From Lachnospiraceae bacterium UBA1683 (GTDB lineage Bacteria > Bacillota > Clostridia > Lachnospirales > Lachnospiraceae), in contig DCKD01000071.1 of NCBI GenBank assembly GCA_002320245.1, positions 1 to 38,872 of the forward strand: a stretch of DNA of 38,872 nucleotides, read 5' to 3'. The notes beneath the pieces were generated by a model. The model did no database searches and was not told the origin of the DNA. It saw only the letters and a program-made list of their open reading frames with translations. Position 1 is the first letter of the stretch, and every line of letters starts with the position of its first letter. The translations under genes were made by a program, and so were the position numbers. Positions 7,266 to 15,750 of the stretch are shown one piece after another.

Positions 7266-9491
7266 CTATTTTCTTCTCTTTCTTCTATATATCAATTGTG
7301 AAATACATCCTAATACAAGCAAAGCGACAGCCGCAATCAGAATTCCCGGAAGAAAATCTGTCGCAGAACCGCCTGCATCTATGCCTCCTGTTACAGGAAC
7401 GGTTTCCTTGTCATTCACTACATTTACCGTTTCATCCTGATTCAGTATGCCCTGCGCGGACTCCGTCTCATTCCCGTTATATGTAACCCGATAGCTGTCT
7501 CCTTCTATCTTTTCCTCATGCACTGTATAAGATGTCCCAAGCGGAAGTCCCTCGATTCGAATTCCCTGCCCGTGTGACAGGTGAACCGTCGCTTTTCCAT
7601 CCACAAATGTAAGCGTCCCATCCGCCGGTGCTGAAGTTTTCTCCGATCCATGTTCAGATGTTCCGTCCTCCTGCTTTACAAGGATCCCTTTATATTGGTA
7701 CGTCCCGTCAACTGAATCTCCGCCTTTTCCCTGCAAGACAATCGTAAACTCAAATGATTTTGTCTGGTCACCCATCTCCCCACTCACTTCTTTTGTCACG
7801 GTAAGTGACGGCAATTTTGTATTTGTAACAACAAAACCTTGATTCATGTTTCCAGTGACTGCACAGACAAATCCATCCGGAATATTTTCTTTCATATAGT
7901 ACTCGTGACCTTTGGCTACATTTTTGAAGGAATCCTTCCATTCATTTTCCGCATTTAACTGTAATTCCTGATACGGCTCCGTACTTCCACTCTGGAACAG
8001 AGACACCGTAATCCCCTGCTTTTCCGACTCTTCCGTATTCTGCCAGACTTTTTCCACCGGAATTGTCATTGCATCCACCTGAAGAACCGGCCTTTGCTCA
8101 TAAGCCACAGTCTGCGCCGGTGCATCTTCTTTTCCAAATGTATAGGTAAGTTCCGCATCCGTGTTGGTGTAGAATCCCGGCTGGCCGGAGCTTGTTGTAT
8201 TTCCCTGCGCATCACTGTCTACGCTGCCTGCAATGCCGCCGTACCCGCCGCCATTCGCTGCGAACTCATCATATGCCTGCTGCGTCGGCTTTACCTCAAA
8301 GCTGGCAGTATAGGTTACATCCTGCTCAAGCACATAGTTTTCCGGGAACGAAATCGTTACCGTTCTATTTTCTGCATCATAAGCTACTGTAATCCCTACG
8401 CCTGTGACGTCAACTTCTGTCCCGTCACTTCTGCGCGCTGTAAGAACAGCATTTACATTTTCCGGATTTGCAAGCTGCGCATACTCGCTCAATGTGTCTG
8501 TGATTATCACATTTCTGCACGTATATTCCGTCAGGCTTCCGGTAATGTTTACAAATACATTTGCCAGCTCATCCGCACTCGCTGCCGAATAGAACCGGCT
8601 TGTGGAAATTGCCGAAACCTCTCCCGCAAGGTTACTGAGAAAATTGTTATCAGCGCTGTTTGTAAATCCAATCGTATAGAACTGGTCTACACCTGTAACC
8701 GTCCCGGCCTCTGCGTATGCCGCAGCCGCATTTTTTCCATCCCAGTCATGCTGCCCGTCCCCTTCCGTATATCCACCTTCACCATATCGGAATGTTGGCA
8801 GACCGTCTGACAGGAATATCATGATTTTCCTTGCATCTGCCCGCGCGCTTGCCAGCACCTCTTTTCCGGTTCGCAGACCTGCCTGACAGTTTGTCCCTCC
8901 GTCCGCCTCTTTTCCGGTGATTGAGATACCATTTACCACAGCATCCAACTGTTCTTTTGAGTCAGTCCATGACTGTCCGTTTAACCAGGCGGCATCATCC
9001 CATTGTTTGTCATTCTCTTTTCCACCGTAATAAGTAACAACTGCCATTTTCGCATCTAACTGGTCATTGTTCAGGATGGAATCACTCAGCCCACCGCCTT
9101 CTGTCACTACCCCTTTCAAAACCTGAAGCCGTTGACTCGGATCCCCGTTCCCCATGCTCTCAACCATACTGTTTGAGCGGTCAATCACCAGCACAACATC
9201 TACTTTCTGCCTGCTTGTCTCAGAATCATACTTGCCGGTTACATCCAAACTCAGCGTATACGAATCTCCGCCGTTGTACCGGATGTATTTTCGGTGTGCC
9301 GGGGCAGTAGTATCCACTGACGCTCCTGCCGGATTCACCGAATCCGTTTCCACCGTTGCCCCTTCTGCGATACCAGTCTCGGCATCCGCAGCACTTGAGA
9401 CACTTGACCAGACGCCAAACAGCAGCATCAGCACGAGAGAAAATGCCAGACACTTCCGCTTCAGCAAATGCTCCCTTTTCCCTTCATACAT
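7266..9491 (-). CDS. VWA-domain pilus tip/adhesin protein with sortase signal
   Basis: A 741-residue secreted, wall-anchored protein. It has a signal peptide (about residues 10-35), then a von Willebrand factor A domain (about 75-300) with an intact metal site (VLVIDRSNSM, then GGTNCQAG and FLSDGLPT). A DUF7604/Cna-B-like region (about 310-550) and an FctA-type pilin domain (about 555-690) follow. The C-terminus has VPVTGG at about 698, a hydrophobic helix and RRKRRK. The organisation matches tip adhesins of sortase-assembled pili, which bind host ligands through the VWA domain. It is the first gene of the pilus operon; the ATG at 9491 has GGAGGG 7 nt upstream. The ligand cannot be predicted. 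Confidence 0.88.
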   Translation of the reverse strand: MYEGKREHLLKRKCLAFSLVLMLLFGVWSSVSSAADAETGIAEGATVETDSVNPAGASVDTTAPAHRKYIRYNGGDSYTLSLDVTGKYDSETSRQKVDVVLVIDRSNSMVESMGNGDPSQRLQVLKGVVTEGGGLSDSILNNDQLDAKMAVVTYYGGKENDKQWDDAAWLNGQSWTDSKEQLDAVVNGISITGKEADGGTNCQAGLRTGKEVLASARADARKIMIFLSDGLPTFRYGEGGYTEGDGQHDWDGKNAAAAYAEAGTVTGVDQFYTIGFTNSADNNFLSNLAGEVSAISTSRFYSAASADELANVFVNITGSLTEYTCRNVIITDTLSEYAQLANPENVNAVLTARRSDGTEVDVTGVGITVAYDAENRTVTISFPENYVLEQDVTYTASFEVKPTQQAYDEFAANGGGYGGIAGSVDSDAQGNTTSSGQPGFYTNTDAELTYTFGKEDAPAQTVAYEQRPVLQVDAMTIPVEKVWQNTEESEKQGITVSLFQSGSTEPYQELQLNAENEWKDSFKNVAKGHEYYMKENIPDGFVCAVTGNMNQGFVVTNTKLPSLTVTKEVSGEMGDQTKSFEFTIVLQGKGGDSVDGTYQYKGILVKQEDGTSEHGSEKTSAPADGTLTFVDGKATVHLSHGQGIRIEGLPLGTSYTVHEEKIEGDSYRVTYNGNETESAQGILNQDETVNVVNDKETVPVTGGIDAGGSATDFLPGILIAAVALLVLGCISQLIYRRKRRK

Positions 9492-9710
9492 TCTTTTCCC
9501 TCCTTTGTCGCTTTGTTATGAAGCCAGACTAAATACAATATGCCATATTTAATCCTATTATTTTTTATATGCTTGTCCCAAAAGAGGTATTCCACAATTC
9601 ATACATAAAATTCCGACATAATCTTATAAAATAAGATGCCACGGTCAAAAGGTCATGTGTTTCATGCCTGCATGAAAAGACATGGCTTTGGAATCTACTT
9701 TCCTATACAA

Positions 9711-9754
9711 AAAAAGACGGGCTGTTTATTATGTGAAAAACAGTCCGTCTTTTT
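9711..9754 (-). terminator. Rho-independent terminator downstream of clpB
   Basis: A strong stem pairs aaaaagacgggctgttt with aaacagtccgtcttttt around a short loop. It contains one G-T wobble and is flanked by T-runs on both strands, so it can work in either direction. It ends transcripts running leftward from clpB. Confidence 0.8.
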
Positions 9755-9864
9755 GTTTCAAGACATACGCCAGCCCGGTAAACTACAAATCCATCTTCTA
9801 TTATATTACAGTAACTGCCCAGAGCTATCTCAAAATCCTACGGATTTTTCGATGTGTCGTATCC

Positions 9865-9940
9865 GCCATATGCATCTGCACCGATTTATGCCTATGTATG
9901 CAAGCATCCAACGCATAAAGCCGTTGCAGATACGCATGGC
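9865..9940. repeat. Long imperfect hairpin just downstream of clpB
   Basis: The outer arms gccatatgcatctgca (9865-9880) and tgcagatacgcatggc (9925-9940) pair with a few mismatches. The inner arms tttatgc (9885-9891) and gcataaa (9913-9919) pair exactly. The unit is followed by ctctgaacagttac, a sequence also seen near 985. This suggests a dispersed extragenic palindrome rather than a simple terminator. Confidence 0.5.
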
Positions 9941-9956
9941 TCTGAACAGTTACATA

Positions 9957-12563
9957 TTACAGGATATCCACCTCTGTCCTCTCACGGATATGTGCAGTTA
10001 ATTTGCCCGCTTCGACATCTAACTCAATCACATCTCCTGTGCCGACATTTCCTTCCAGTATCAGTTTTGCTGCCAGCGTATCTACATATTTCTGTAAATA
10101 TCGTTTCAATGGTCTTGCGCCGTATATCGGGTCATATCCCCCGTCAATGACAAATGCTTTTGCCGCAGGCGTCAGTGCAATCCGAATTTCTTTATCGGCA
10201 AGACGCTTATTCACATCTGCAACCATCAGGTCTACGATAGAACCGATATCTGCTTTTGTCAGCGGCTTAAACATAATAATCTCATCCAGCCGGTTCAGGA
10301 ATTCCGGACGGAAATGCGTCCGCAAGTCCTGCATTACCATTTCCTGATTTTCTGCTTTTATCTCTCCGTTTTCTTCAATACCATCCAGCAGATATGAAGA
10401 GCCTATGTTGGAAGTCATAATCAGAATCGTATTCTTAAAGTCTACGGTCCGTCCCTGAGAATCGGTGATTCGCCCGTCATCCAGTACCTGCAGCAATACA
10501 TTAAATACATCCGGATGCGCCTTTTCAATCTCATCAAGCAATACAACAGAATATGGTTTTCTGCGGACTGCCTCGGTGAGCTGACCACCCTCATCGTATC
10601 CGACATATCCCGGAGGAGCTCCTATCAGACGGCTCACGGAATATTTCTCCATATACTCACTCATATCGATACGCACCATGTTGTTCTCATCGTCAAACAG
10701 GCTTGCCGCAAGCGCCTTTGCAAGCTCTGTCTTACCAACCCCGGTCGGTCCGAGGAACAGGAACGAGCCGATTGGCTTGGTCGGGTCTTTGATACCTGCT
10801 TTGGAGCGGATGATTGCCTCGGTTACTTTTGTGACTCCTTCATCCTGTCCGATAACACGTTTATGAAGTTCATCATCCAGATGCAGGGTTTTGCTCCGTT
10901 CGCTTTCATTTAATTTTGCAACCGGAATGCCTGTCCATCGGGAAATGATACGTGCAATTTCATTATCTGTAACACTTTCGTGTACAAGCCGCAAATCTTT
11001 TTCTTTGATACGTGCTTCTTCTTCCTCCAATTGTTTCTGTAATTGCGGCAGTCTTCCATATTGCAATTCCGCTGCTTTTTCCAAATCGTAAGAGCGCTGC
11101 GCCTTCTGAATCTCATTGTTGACCTGCTCTATCTCTTCACGAATTTTCTGTACATGTTCTACAGAATGTTTTTCGTTATCCCACTGCGCCTTCTTTTTCG
11201 AGAATTCATCCCGCAATTCCGCCAGCTCCTGCTGCAAATGTTCCAGGCGTTCCCTGCTCAGCCGGTCTTCTTCTTTTTTCAACGCCGCCTCTTCAATCTC
11301 AAGCTGCATAATTTTTCTGCGCAGCTCATCCATCTCTGCCGGCATAGAATCCAGTTCTGTCTTAATCAGCGCACACGCCTCATCAACCAAATCAATTGCT
11401 TTATCCGGCAAAAAACGGTCGGAGATATATCGGTCGGAAAGTGTCGCCGCCGCTACCAGCGCGCCATCCGTAATCTTAACGCCATGGAATACTTCATAGC
11501 GTTCCTTCAGCCCGCGCAAAATAGAAATGGCATCCTCAACCGATGGTTCATCCACCATAACGGGCTGAAAACGTCTCTCCAATGCGGCATCCTTTTCGAT
11601 GTATTTTCTATACTCGTCCAATGTCGTGGCGCCGATGCAATGAAGTTCGCCCCGCGCAAGCATTGGCTTTAACATGTTTCCCGCATCCATAGAGCCTTCT
11701 GTCTTACCGGCTCCGACAATGGTATGCAGTTCGTCGATAAACAGGATAATCTTGCCTTCGCTGTTCTTCACTTCTTCCAGAACTGCCTTCAGACGTTCCT
11801 CAAACTCCCCACGATATTTGGCTCCTGCAACCAGCGCGCCCATATCCAGTGCAAAAATAATCTTATCTTTCAGTCCTTCCGGAACATCTCCGCGAACAAT
11901 TCTCTGCGCCAGTCCTTCTACTGCCGCCGTCTTACCAACGCCGGGTTCACCAATCAGCACCGGATTATTTTTGGTCTTACGTGAAAGAATCCGAATGACA
12001 TTACGAATCTCGGAGTCACGTCCGATGACCGGATCCAGTTTCTGTTCTCTTGCCCGCTCTACAAGATCCGTACCATATTTCGAAAGTGCATCGTACGTTG
12101 CCTCCGGGTTGTCGCTGGTCACTTTTTGATTTCCTCTGACACTGGATAATGCCTGAAGAAATGAATTTCTATCAATTGCAAATTCTCGCAGCAACGCTTT
12201 CATATCGAGGCTCGCATACTTAATCAATGCCAAAAACAGATGTTCCACCGATACATACTCGTCTCCCATCTGGCGTGCTTCATCCTCCGCATGAATTAGC
12301 ACATTGTTCAATTCCTGTCCGACATATACCTGTCCCCCCTGTACTTTCGTGCGTTTGGACAATGCCTCCTCTACACGGTTCACGAACAGTGTGCCCTGAA
12401 TATTCATCTTTTCCAATAATTTCAAAATCAGACTGTCTTCCTGAGTCAGCAGTGCATACAACAGGTGCTCCTGCGCAATCTCCTGATTGCCATAATCATA
12501 CGCCAGCTTCTCACAACTCTGGACAGCCTGCAATGAATTCTGAGTAAATTTATTTATGTTCAT
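9957..12563 (-). CDS. clpB: ATP-dependent chaperone ClpB
   Basis: An 868-residue AAA+ disaggregase that, with DnaK, extracts polypeptides from protein aggregates. The domains in order are an N-terminal Clp repeat domain (about 1-145), a first nucleotide-binding domain with GEPGVGKTA (about 200-210), a long coiled-coil M domain (about 405-520, rich in Glu/Lys/Leu), a second nucleotide-binding domain with GPTGVGKTE (about 600) and a C-terminal D2-small domain ending near VDIL. The full length and M domain distinguish it from ClpC and ClpE. The ATG at 12563 is preceded by GAGGAGGT. The promoter overlaps a CIRCE operator, so HrcA heat-shock repression is expected. It is the resident gene next to the island's integration site. 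Confidence 0.97.
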   Translation of the reverse strand: MNINKFTQNSLQAVQSCEKLAYDYGNQEIAQEHLLYALLTQEDSLILKLLEKMNIQGTLFVNRVEEALSKRTKVQGGQVYVGQELNNVLIHAEDEARQMGDEYVSVEHLFLALIKYASLDMKALLREFAIDRNSFLQALSSVRGNQKVTSDNPEATYDALSKYGTDLVERAREQKLDPVIGRDSEIRNVIRILSRKTKNNPVLIGEPGVGKTAAVEGLAQRIVRGDVPEGLKDKIIFALDMGALVAGAKYRGEFEERLKAVLEEVKNSEGKIILFIDELHTIVGAGKTEGSMDAGNMLKPMLARGELHCIGATTLDEYRKYIEKDAALERRFQPVMVDEPSVEDAISILRGLKERYEVFHGVKITDGALVAAATLSDRYISDRFLPDKAIDLVDEACALIKTELDSMPAEMDELRRKIMQLEIEEAALKKEEDRLSRERLEHLQQELAELRDEFSKKKAQWDNEKHSVEHVQKIREEIEQVNNEIQKAQRSYDLEKAAELQYGRLPQLQKQLEEEEARIKEKDLRLVHESVTDNEIARIISRWTGIPVAKLNESERSKTLHLDDELHKRVIGQDEGVTKVTEAIIRSKAGIKDPTKPIGSFLFLGPTGVGKTELAKALAASLFDDENNMVRIDMSEYMEKYSVSRLIGAPPGYVGYDEGGQLTEAVRRKPYSVVLLDEIEKAHPDVFNVLLQVLDDGRITDSQGRTVDFKNTILIMTSNIGSSYLLDGIEENGEIKAENQEMVMQDLRTHFRPEFLNRLDEIIMFKPLTKADIGSIVDLMVADVNKRLADKEIRIALTPAAKAFVIDGGYDPIYGARPLKRYLQKYVDTLAAKLILEGNVGTGDVIELDVEAGKLTAHIRERTEVDIL

Positions 12564-12635
12564 AACAACACCTCCTCTAAATAAAAGAATGCTTTTTACT
12601 ATAGTTTCTATAGCCTTTGTTCTACCAACAATATA

Positions 12636-12664
12636 ACAATACTACTTGTTGTTAGCACTGTCAA
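12636..12664 (-). promoter_or_regulatory. Sigma-A promoter of clpB
   Basis: On the minus strand a consensus TTGACA (12659-12664) and TATTGT (12636-12641) are spaced by exactly 17 nt. The -35 box lies inside the CIRCE operator, so HrcA binding would block RNA polymerase. Confidence 0.75.
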
Positions 12665-12678
12665 GAGGTGAGTGCTAA
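12652..12678. promoter_or_regulatory. CIRCE operator (HrcA binding site)
   Basis: The arms ttagcactg (12652-12660) and gagtgctaa (12670-12678) are separated by 9 bp. This matches the CIRCE consensus TTAGCACTC-N9-GAGTGCTAA with one mismatch at the inner end of the left arm. It overlaps the clpB -35 box and predicts heat-inducible expression under HrcA. Confidence 0.92.
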
Positions 12679-12694
12679 TTTTTCGTGAAGAATT

Positions 12695-12723
12695 TGTGAA
12701 GCCTTGATTTTACGGGCTTCACA
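12695..12723. repeat. Perfect 9-bp inverted repeat upstream of clpB
   Basis: tgtgaagcc (12695-12703) and ggcttcaca (12715-12723) form a perfect stem with an 11-nt loop. It lies between the clpB operator and the direct repeats next to the integrase. There is no convincing T-run for an integrase-side terminator, so it could be part of the attachment region or a weak terminator. Confidence 0.45.
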
Positions 12724-12764
12724 GGAGTTTTTCACTTGCTTTCGCACTCGATTTTCTTGATTTG

Positions 12765-12832
12765 ACCACATTTTTACGACAAATCTTTGGAAAAATATAT
12801 TCGCCTGATTTTCTTACCACATTTTACGACAA
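12765..12832. repeat. Direct repeats at the island edge (candidate integrase arm/att sites)
   Basis: accacatttttacgacaa (12765-12782) recurs as accacattttacgacaa (12816-12832), and both are preceded by gattttctt-like sequence. They lie between the clpB promoter and the end of the integrase gene, the usual position of arm-type sites or an attachment end of Tn916-like elements. The exact crossover point cannot be fixed without the other end of the island. Confidence 0.45.
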
Positions 12833-12843
12833 CGACTTTTGGT

Positions 12844-14097
12844 TTATACCACAGCAGGTACGGTTTCCGGCAGGTTCATTTTGGACATCTCATTCTCCAC
12901 ATGAGACATTTCAGCAATGTGATTATAGATATTCATTGTGATCTGTGCATCAGAATGTCCCATTACATACTGCATAACCTTTGGATTGATATTATTCTCA
13001 CCCAGTCTGGTACATCCTGTATGCCGGAGAATATGAGAGGAAATATGAGGCATCAGCTCCGGTCCTCTGTTTTCTTTTTCTGCCAGTATGGTTTCTTTCT
13101 TATTATAGGCATTAACAATGTTTTTCAGAAAACTGTTTACTCCTGCTGGCATGATTGGTCGTCCATGCTTTGTATTGAAGATAAATCCACTGCGTCCACC
13201 AATCTCCACATTGCTCTGCAATCCAAGCATCAGGTTCAGTTCTTTTTGCTTGCGGAACGCATCATATACCATCTGTGTCATAGGAATATCTCTGATACCT
13301 GCATCCGTTTTGGTTTCTGAATCATGGAAACAGTATCCCGCATCGCCTTCATAATATACAAGCTGTCCGCCTACATGGATTTCCCGGTTCTTCATATCTA
13401 CATCTGACCAGGTTAAGCCGATTGTTTCGCTCACTCTCAGGCAGGCTCCAAACATGACCTGCATCATTTGAAGATGGGGCTTGTACACTTTGCTCTGTTC
13501 TACGAACTTCAGCAGTTTTTCCTGCTGTTCCAGCGTCAGGGCTTCTTTCTCCTCGCATTTCTATGCGTCTTTGCTATTTACCAGCCATCGAGCCCCATAA
13601 TCCCCAAGTGTTCCTGTTACCGGATTCTTACGGATAATTCCATCCTCCACTGCCATCTCAAAACTGGGATTCAGCAGACCATAAAAGCCTTTAATCGTGC
13701 TGTGTGCCAGTCCTTCATCTGACAGTTTGGAAAAGAATGTCCTTACATGGGATGTCTTAAAATCCACGACACGAATATTTCCCAGTGTATCTTTTATTCG
13801 ATAGTTCCACTTTCGCCAATAATCCTTTTTCGTTTTTTCCCGGATATTCTTCGTTGCCATGTATCGTTCAAACAACGTATTTACTGTCAGCTTCTTAACC
13901 GATGCATCTGTAATAAGCTGATCGTCCATATCCTTATTGATTTTCTTTTCCAGTTCTCGCAGACTTGCCAGATCTGCCGCATAAACAGAATTACGTTTTC
14001 CAGTAATCTCATCCTTGTAACGGTACTCATATCGCCCATCTGGACGCTGGTATTCACCTGTCTTTAAGTTTCTGCCTTTATTATCTTTTCTTGCCAT
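12844..14097 (-). pseudogene. int: Tyrosine integrase interrupted by one in-frame amber codon
   Basis: Both halves are in the same reading frame. The N-terminal part (14097-13564) has an arm-type DNA-binding domain and a SAM-like core-binding domain. TAG at 13561-13563 stops it. The frame then continues from KCEEKEALTLEQQ into a full catalytic domain with all expected residues: Arg in ACLRVSE, His-x-x-Arg in HILRH, His in MGHSD and Tyr in NIYNHI. The whole would be about 417 residues, close to Tn916-family integrases. A single base change (for example from CAG or AAG) explains the stop. The ATG at 14097 has AGGAA 8 nt upstream. Without suppression the enzyme should be inactive, and the island may depend on another integrase for movement. 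Confidence 0.88.
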
Positions 14098-14326
14098 ATC
14101 AATCATTCCTTTCACTTTATTTCTTTTTGTTATTCGGAATGATTTTTGTCCTGTCGGTATCAGTCATTCTCTGTCTGATATCTGCTCACAGATTAACATA
14201 ATATTTTATAATTTCCAAGGGTAACTTCCTGCAAAATGCTAATTTTTTATTTGCCTGTTTTACAGGAATATTTTGCCCCTTTTTTTTCCGAAGGAAAGTT
14301 GTTGTATTTTATCCTTTTTTCATTCA

Positions 14327-14521
14327 TTACACTGCCATTGCATCAAGATATTTTTTTATCTTATCCACGTTATAGAGAACACGTCTTCCAACAATCACTC
14401 TTGCCTCTGCGTAGTCCGCAATCTTTTTTGCGGTCACTTCTCCGCAGGATAACATTGCCATTAAGCCTTCAATATCTACCGTCAGACGATTCTCTGCATT
14501 ATATTCTGTTGTTTTCCTCAT
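14327..14521 (-). CDS. Small excisionase-like DNA-binding protein
   Basis: A 64-residue protein with a winged-helix/MerR-like pattern (LMAMLSCGEVTAKKIADYAEARVIVGRRVLYN in short blocks, then KIKKYLDAM). Such small proteins precede integrase genes in Clostridial integrative elements and act as recombination directionality factors or regulators. I chose ATG 14521 because GGAGGT (14531-14536) is 9 nt upstream; the ATG at 14530 abuts that site. It reads toward the integrase with about 230 bp between them. The excisionase role is inferred from size, fold and position. Confidence 0.7.
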   Translation of the reverse strand: MRKTTEYNAENRLTVDIEGLMAMLSCGEVTAKKIADYAEARVIVGRRVLYNVDKIKKYLDAMAV

Positions 14522-15097
14522 GATGCACATACCTCCTTTCCTCCGTATTCTTCTGCATCACCTCCCGGACAGCGGTTTATGCCCGTTGTCAGTACATTCT
14601 ACTTTTTGATCGGATTGCTTACGATGATTTCCCATTCTGTTCGGCGTGTTGGCTTCCATTTGTATATGGCGGTGTCAACGTTACAGTTGACCTCTATCAG
14701 AAATCTTTCTGAATGCTGCCAGCTTCTTCTCAAGCATACCAGCCGTTGCCGGAGTATCTTCGGTTCCCACATACTACTCTCTGGTACAGCGGTGGAACCA
14801 TGTGTTACCTTTAAGCCCCAAAAGGCACCTATACAGCTCATTCAATTTTCAAGGTTCAGTAATCAAAAGTTGCACATTTTTGCAGGTATACTTTTTTGTA
14901 CCTATTTTGATTTAATGCCATTATATCCCCCCTCCACTGCTAATGTCAATACCACGCCACACATTTTAGGTTCTTTTTTGTACTCTTTTTTATTGAATTT
15001 CTGTTAATTTATGTTATAATATGGACAAATAGTTATTCATTTCTTGATTTTACTATGTTCGATGGGTATTTATCAGGACTAATACAGAGGTGGATTT
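14522..15097. other. Gene-free stretch between xis-like gene and XRE regulator
   Basis: These 576 bp separate the divergent excisionase-like and regulator genes. A minus-strand open frame of 80 codons (14599-14841) has no ribosome site and resembles nothing I recognise. The right end carries a good plus-strand promoter (listed separately). An operator for the XRE regulator would be expected here, but no clear dyad stands out. Confidence 0.4.
14993..15020 (+). promoter_or_regulatory. Predicted promoter of the island XRE regulator
   Basis: TTGAAT (14993-14998) and a perfect TATAAT (15015-15020) are spaced by 16 nt, about 78 nt upstream of the regulator ATG at 15098. The surrounding sequence is very AT-rich. 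Confidence 0.65.
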
Positions 15098-15661
15098 ATG
15101 AATTTTAATCTGAAATTAAAAAAAATCCGGACATTCCGGAAAATGACACAAAAAGAACTGTCAGAAAAGATCGGACTGACCGATCAGCATAGAATTGTAC
15201 AATATGAAAAAGGGGTTCGTGTCCCGAAAAAGGATCTGGTTGATAAGATGGCAAAGGCACTTGATGTCAACCCATATACACTCTATGATACTGTTGGACG
15301 GGATGTTTCTGAAATGATGGAACTGCTTTTCTGGTTGGATGAATTTAATCCAACTGCATTGCATCTGTTCCTCCCTCGGAAATTCCCCGGAGAAAAATGC
15401 AATGAAGTAGCTGATACTTCCGTTTACTACCATGACAATGATAGCTGGCCTGCCCATGCTCCCGTCTGTATGTGGTTTAATTATGGAGTTCTGAATGATT
15501 TTCTGAAAGAATGGGTGGTTCGGATGGATGAATTGAAATCCGGTGAGATTACCAGAGATGAATATTTTGAATGGAAAATCAATTGGCCTTACACTTGTGA
15601 TGGATGTGGTAAATTTGAGCCTAAGAAACACTGGCGTTTATCCAGTATTATTAATGTATAA
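15098..15661 (+). CDS. XRE-family transcriptional regulator
   Basis: A 187-residue protein. Residues 1-65 form a Cro/C1-type helix-turn-helix (KKIRTFRKMTQKELSEKIGL, then VQYEKGVRVPKKDLVDKMAKAL). The C-terminal part has no recognised enzymatic motif but contains a CDGC pair near the end and many aromatic residues. Similar two-part regulators lie near the integrase in many Clostridial integrative elements, so control of excision or cargo genes is likely but inferred. The ATG at 15098 follows AGAGGTGG (15086-15093). The gene faces the BREX operon and shares a bidirectional terminator with it. Confidence 0.85.
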   Translation: MNFNLKLKKIRTFRKMTQKELSEKIGLTDQHRIVQYEKGVRVPKKDLVDKMAKALDVNPYTLYDTVGRDVSEMMELLFWLDEFNPTALHLFLPRKFPGEKCNEVADTSVYYHDNDSWPAHAPVCMWFNYGVLNDFLKEWVVRMDELKSGEITRDEYFEWKINWPYTCDGCGKFEPKKHWRLSSIINV

Positions 15662-15667
15662 TTTTAC

Positions 15668-15714
15668 AAAAGCACTGAAATCTCCATAAACCAAATGTTC
15701 ATTTCAGTGCTTTT
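15668..15714. terminator. Bidirectional terminator between XRE regulator and BREX operon
   Basis: aaaagcactgaaat (15668-15681) and atttcagtgctttt (15701-15714) form a perfect 14-bp stem with a 19-nt loop and A/T runs on both sides. It can end both the plus-strand regulator transcript and the long minus-strand BREX transcript. Confidence 0.85.
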
Positions 15715-15750
15715 ATCATCAATCTTTTCTCAACCCAATGTCTATATATT

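Larger units (their letters stand above)
9492..9956. other. Gene-free stretch between pilus operon and clpB
   Basis: This 465-bp region should contain the promoter of the pilus operon on its left side, but no unambiguous -35/-10 pair stands out. It also holds the clpB terminator (9711-9754) and a larger imperfect hairpin (9865-9940), listed separately. A short aaaatcc-tac-ggatttt palindrome lies at 9832-9848. Open frames here have no ribosome sites. Confidence 0.5.

Noticed and set aside
13349..13558. Alternative frame joining the two integrase halves by frameshift
   Set aside because: The two halves are in the same frame; only one amber codon separates them, so no frameshift is needed.
14599..14841. 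Minus-strand open frame of 80 codons between xis-like and XRE genes
   Set aside because: No Shine-Dalgarno sequence and no known family; kept only as a note in the gap description.
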